From Candidatus Zhuqueibacterota bacterium 4484_87 (GTDB lineage Bacteria; Zhuqueibacterota; Zhuqueibacteria; Thermofontimicrobiales; Thermofontimicrobiaceae), in assembly GCA_002085355.1 (NCBI GenBank), contig NATN01000242.1, positions 1-5,520 on the forward strand: DNA of 5,520 nt. Reading direction: 5' to 3'. The notes under the pieces are model-generated. The model was not told the DNA's origin. It worked only from the letters and a program-made list of their open reading frames with translations, and did not search any database. Shown here piece by piece: positions 5,516-5,520 of this stretch. Position 1 is the stretch's first letter. Each line of letters begins with the position of its first letter. The translations under genes and the position numbers were made by a program.

Positions 5516-5520
5516 GCCTT

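Overview
The window reads as ordinary chromosome from a Gram-negative bacterium of the FCB group, with a Calditrichota/KSB1-like lineage as my best guess. The evidence is the tail of an LptD-type outer-membrane protein ending in the 'RNLHCWE ... APQLRDLKYE' block typical of FCB members, a bacterial enolase, and AT-rich intergenic DNA. No 16S or other decisive marker is present, so the taxonomy is inference.

Layout, left to right. Positions 3-566 (+) are the C-terminal end of an LptD-like LPS-assembly protein that begins outside the window. A 9-bp hairpin with an A-tract on one side and a T-tract on the other (701-738) sits between it and a convergent small Cys-containing ORF (768-971, -) and can terminate both. 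Positions 1192-1920 (-) encode a 242-aa protein: a receiver-like domain that has lost its phospho-acceptor Asp, followed by a PATAN/DUF4388 domain. A 574-bp AT-rich gap (1921-2494) holds no gene but contains a tight cluster of three DnaA-box sequences plus a fourth 0.3 kb away, all in the same orientation, an about 85% A+T stretch between them, and a nested hairpin. Genes diverge from this gap, which makes it a candidate chromosomal origin or a DnaA-controlled promoter region. Positions 2495-4015 (+) encode a 506-aa polytopic membrane protein that fuses a dolichol/phytol-kinase-like half to a DUF92 (VTE6/TMEM19-like) half, predicted to phosphorylate an isoprenoid alcohol twice. The gap before enolase (4016-4231) is almost filled by two inverted arrays of a degenerate 7-bp repeat (TTCGAGT... 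and ACTCGAA...). Positions 4232-5515 (+) are a complete enolase gene with a strong Shine-Dalgarno site.

The genes do not form one pathway. Envelope biogenesis (LptD), isoprenoid salvage (the fusion protein) and glycolysis (enolase) are neighbours without an obvious functional operon. The points most worth following are the DnaA-box region, the two-domain prenol kinase fusion and the inverted heptamer arrays.
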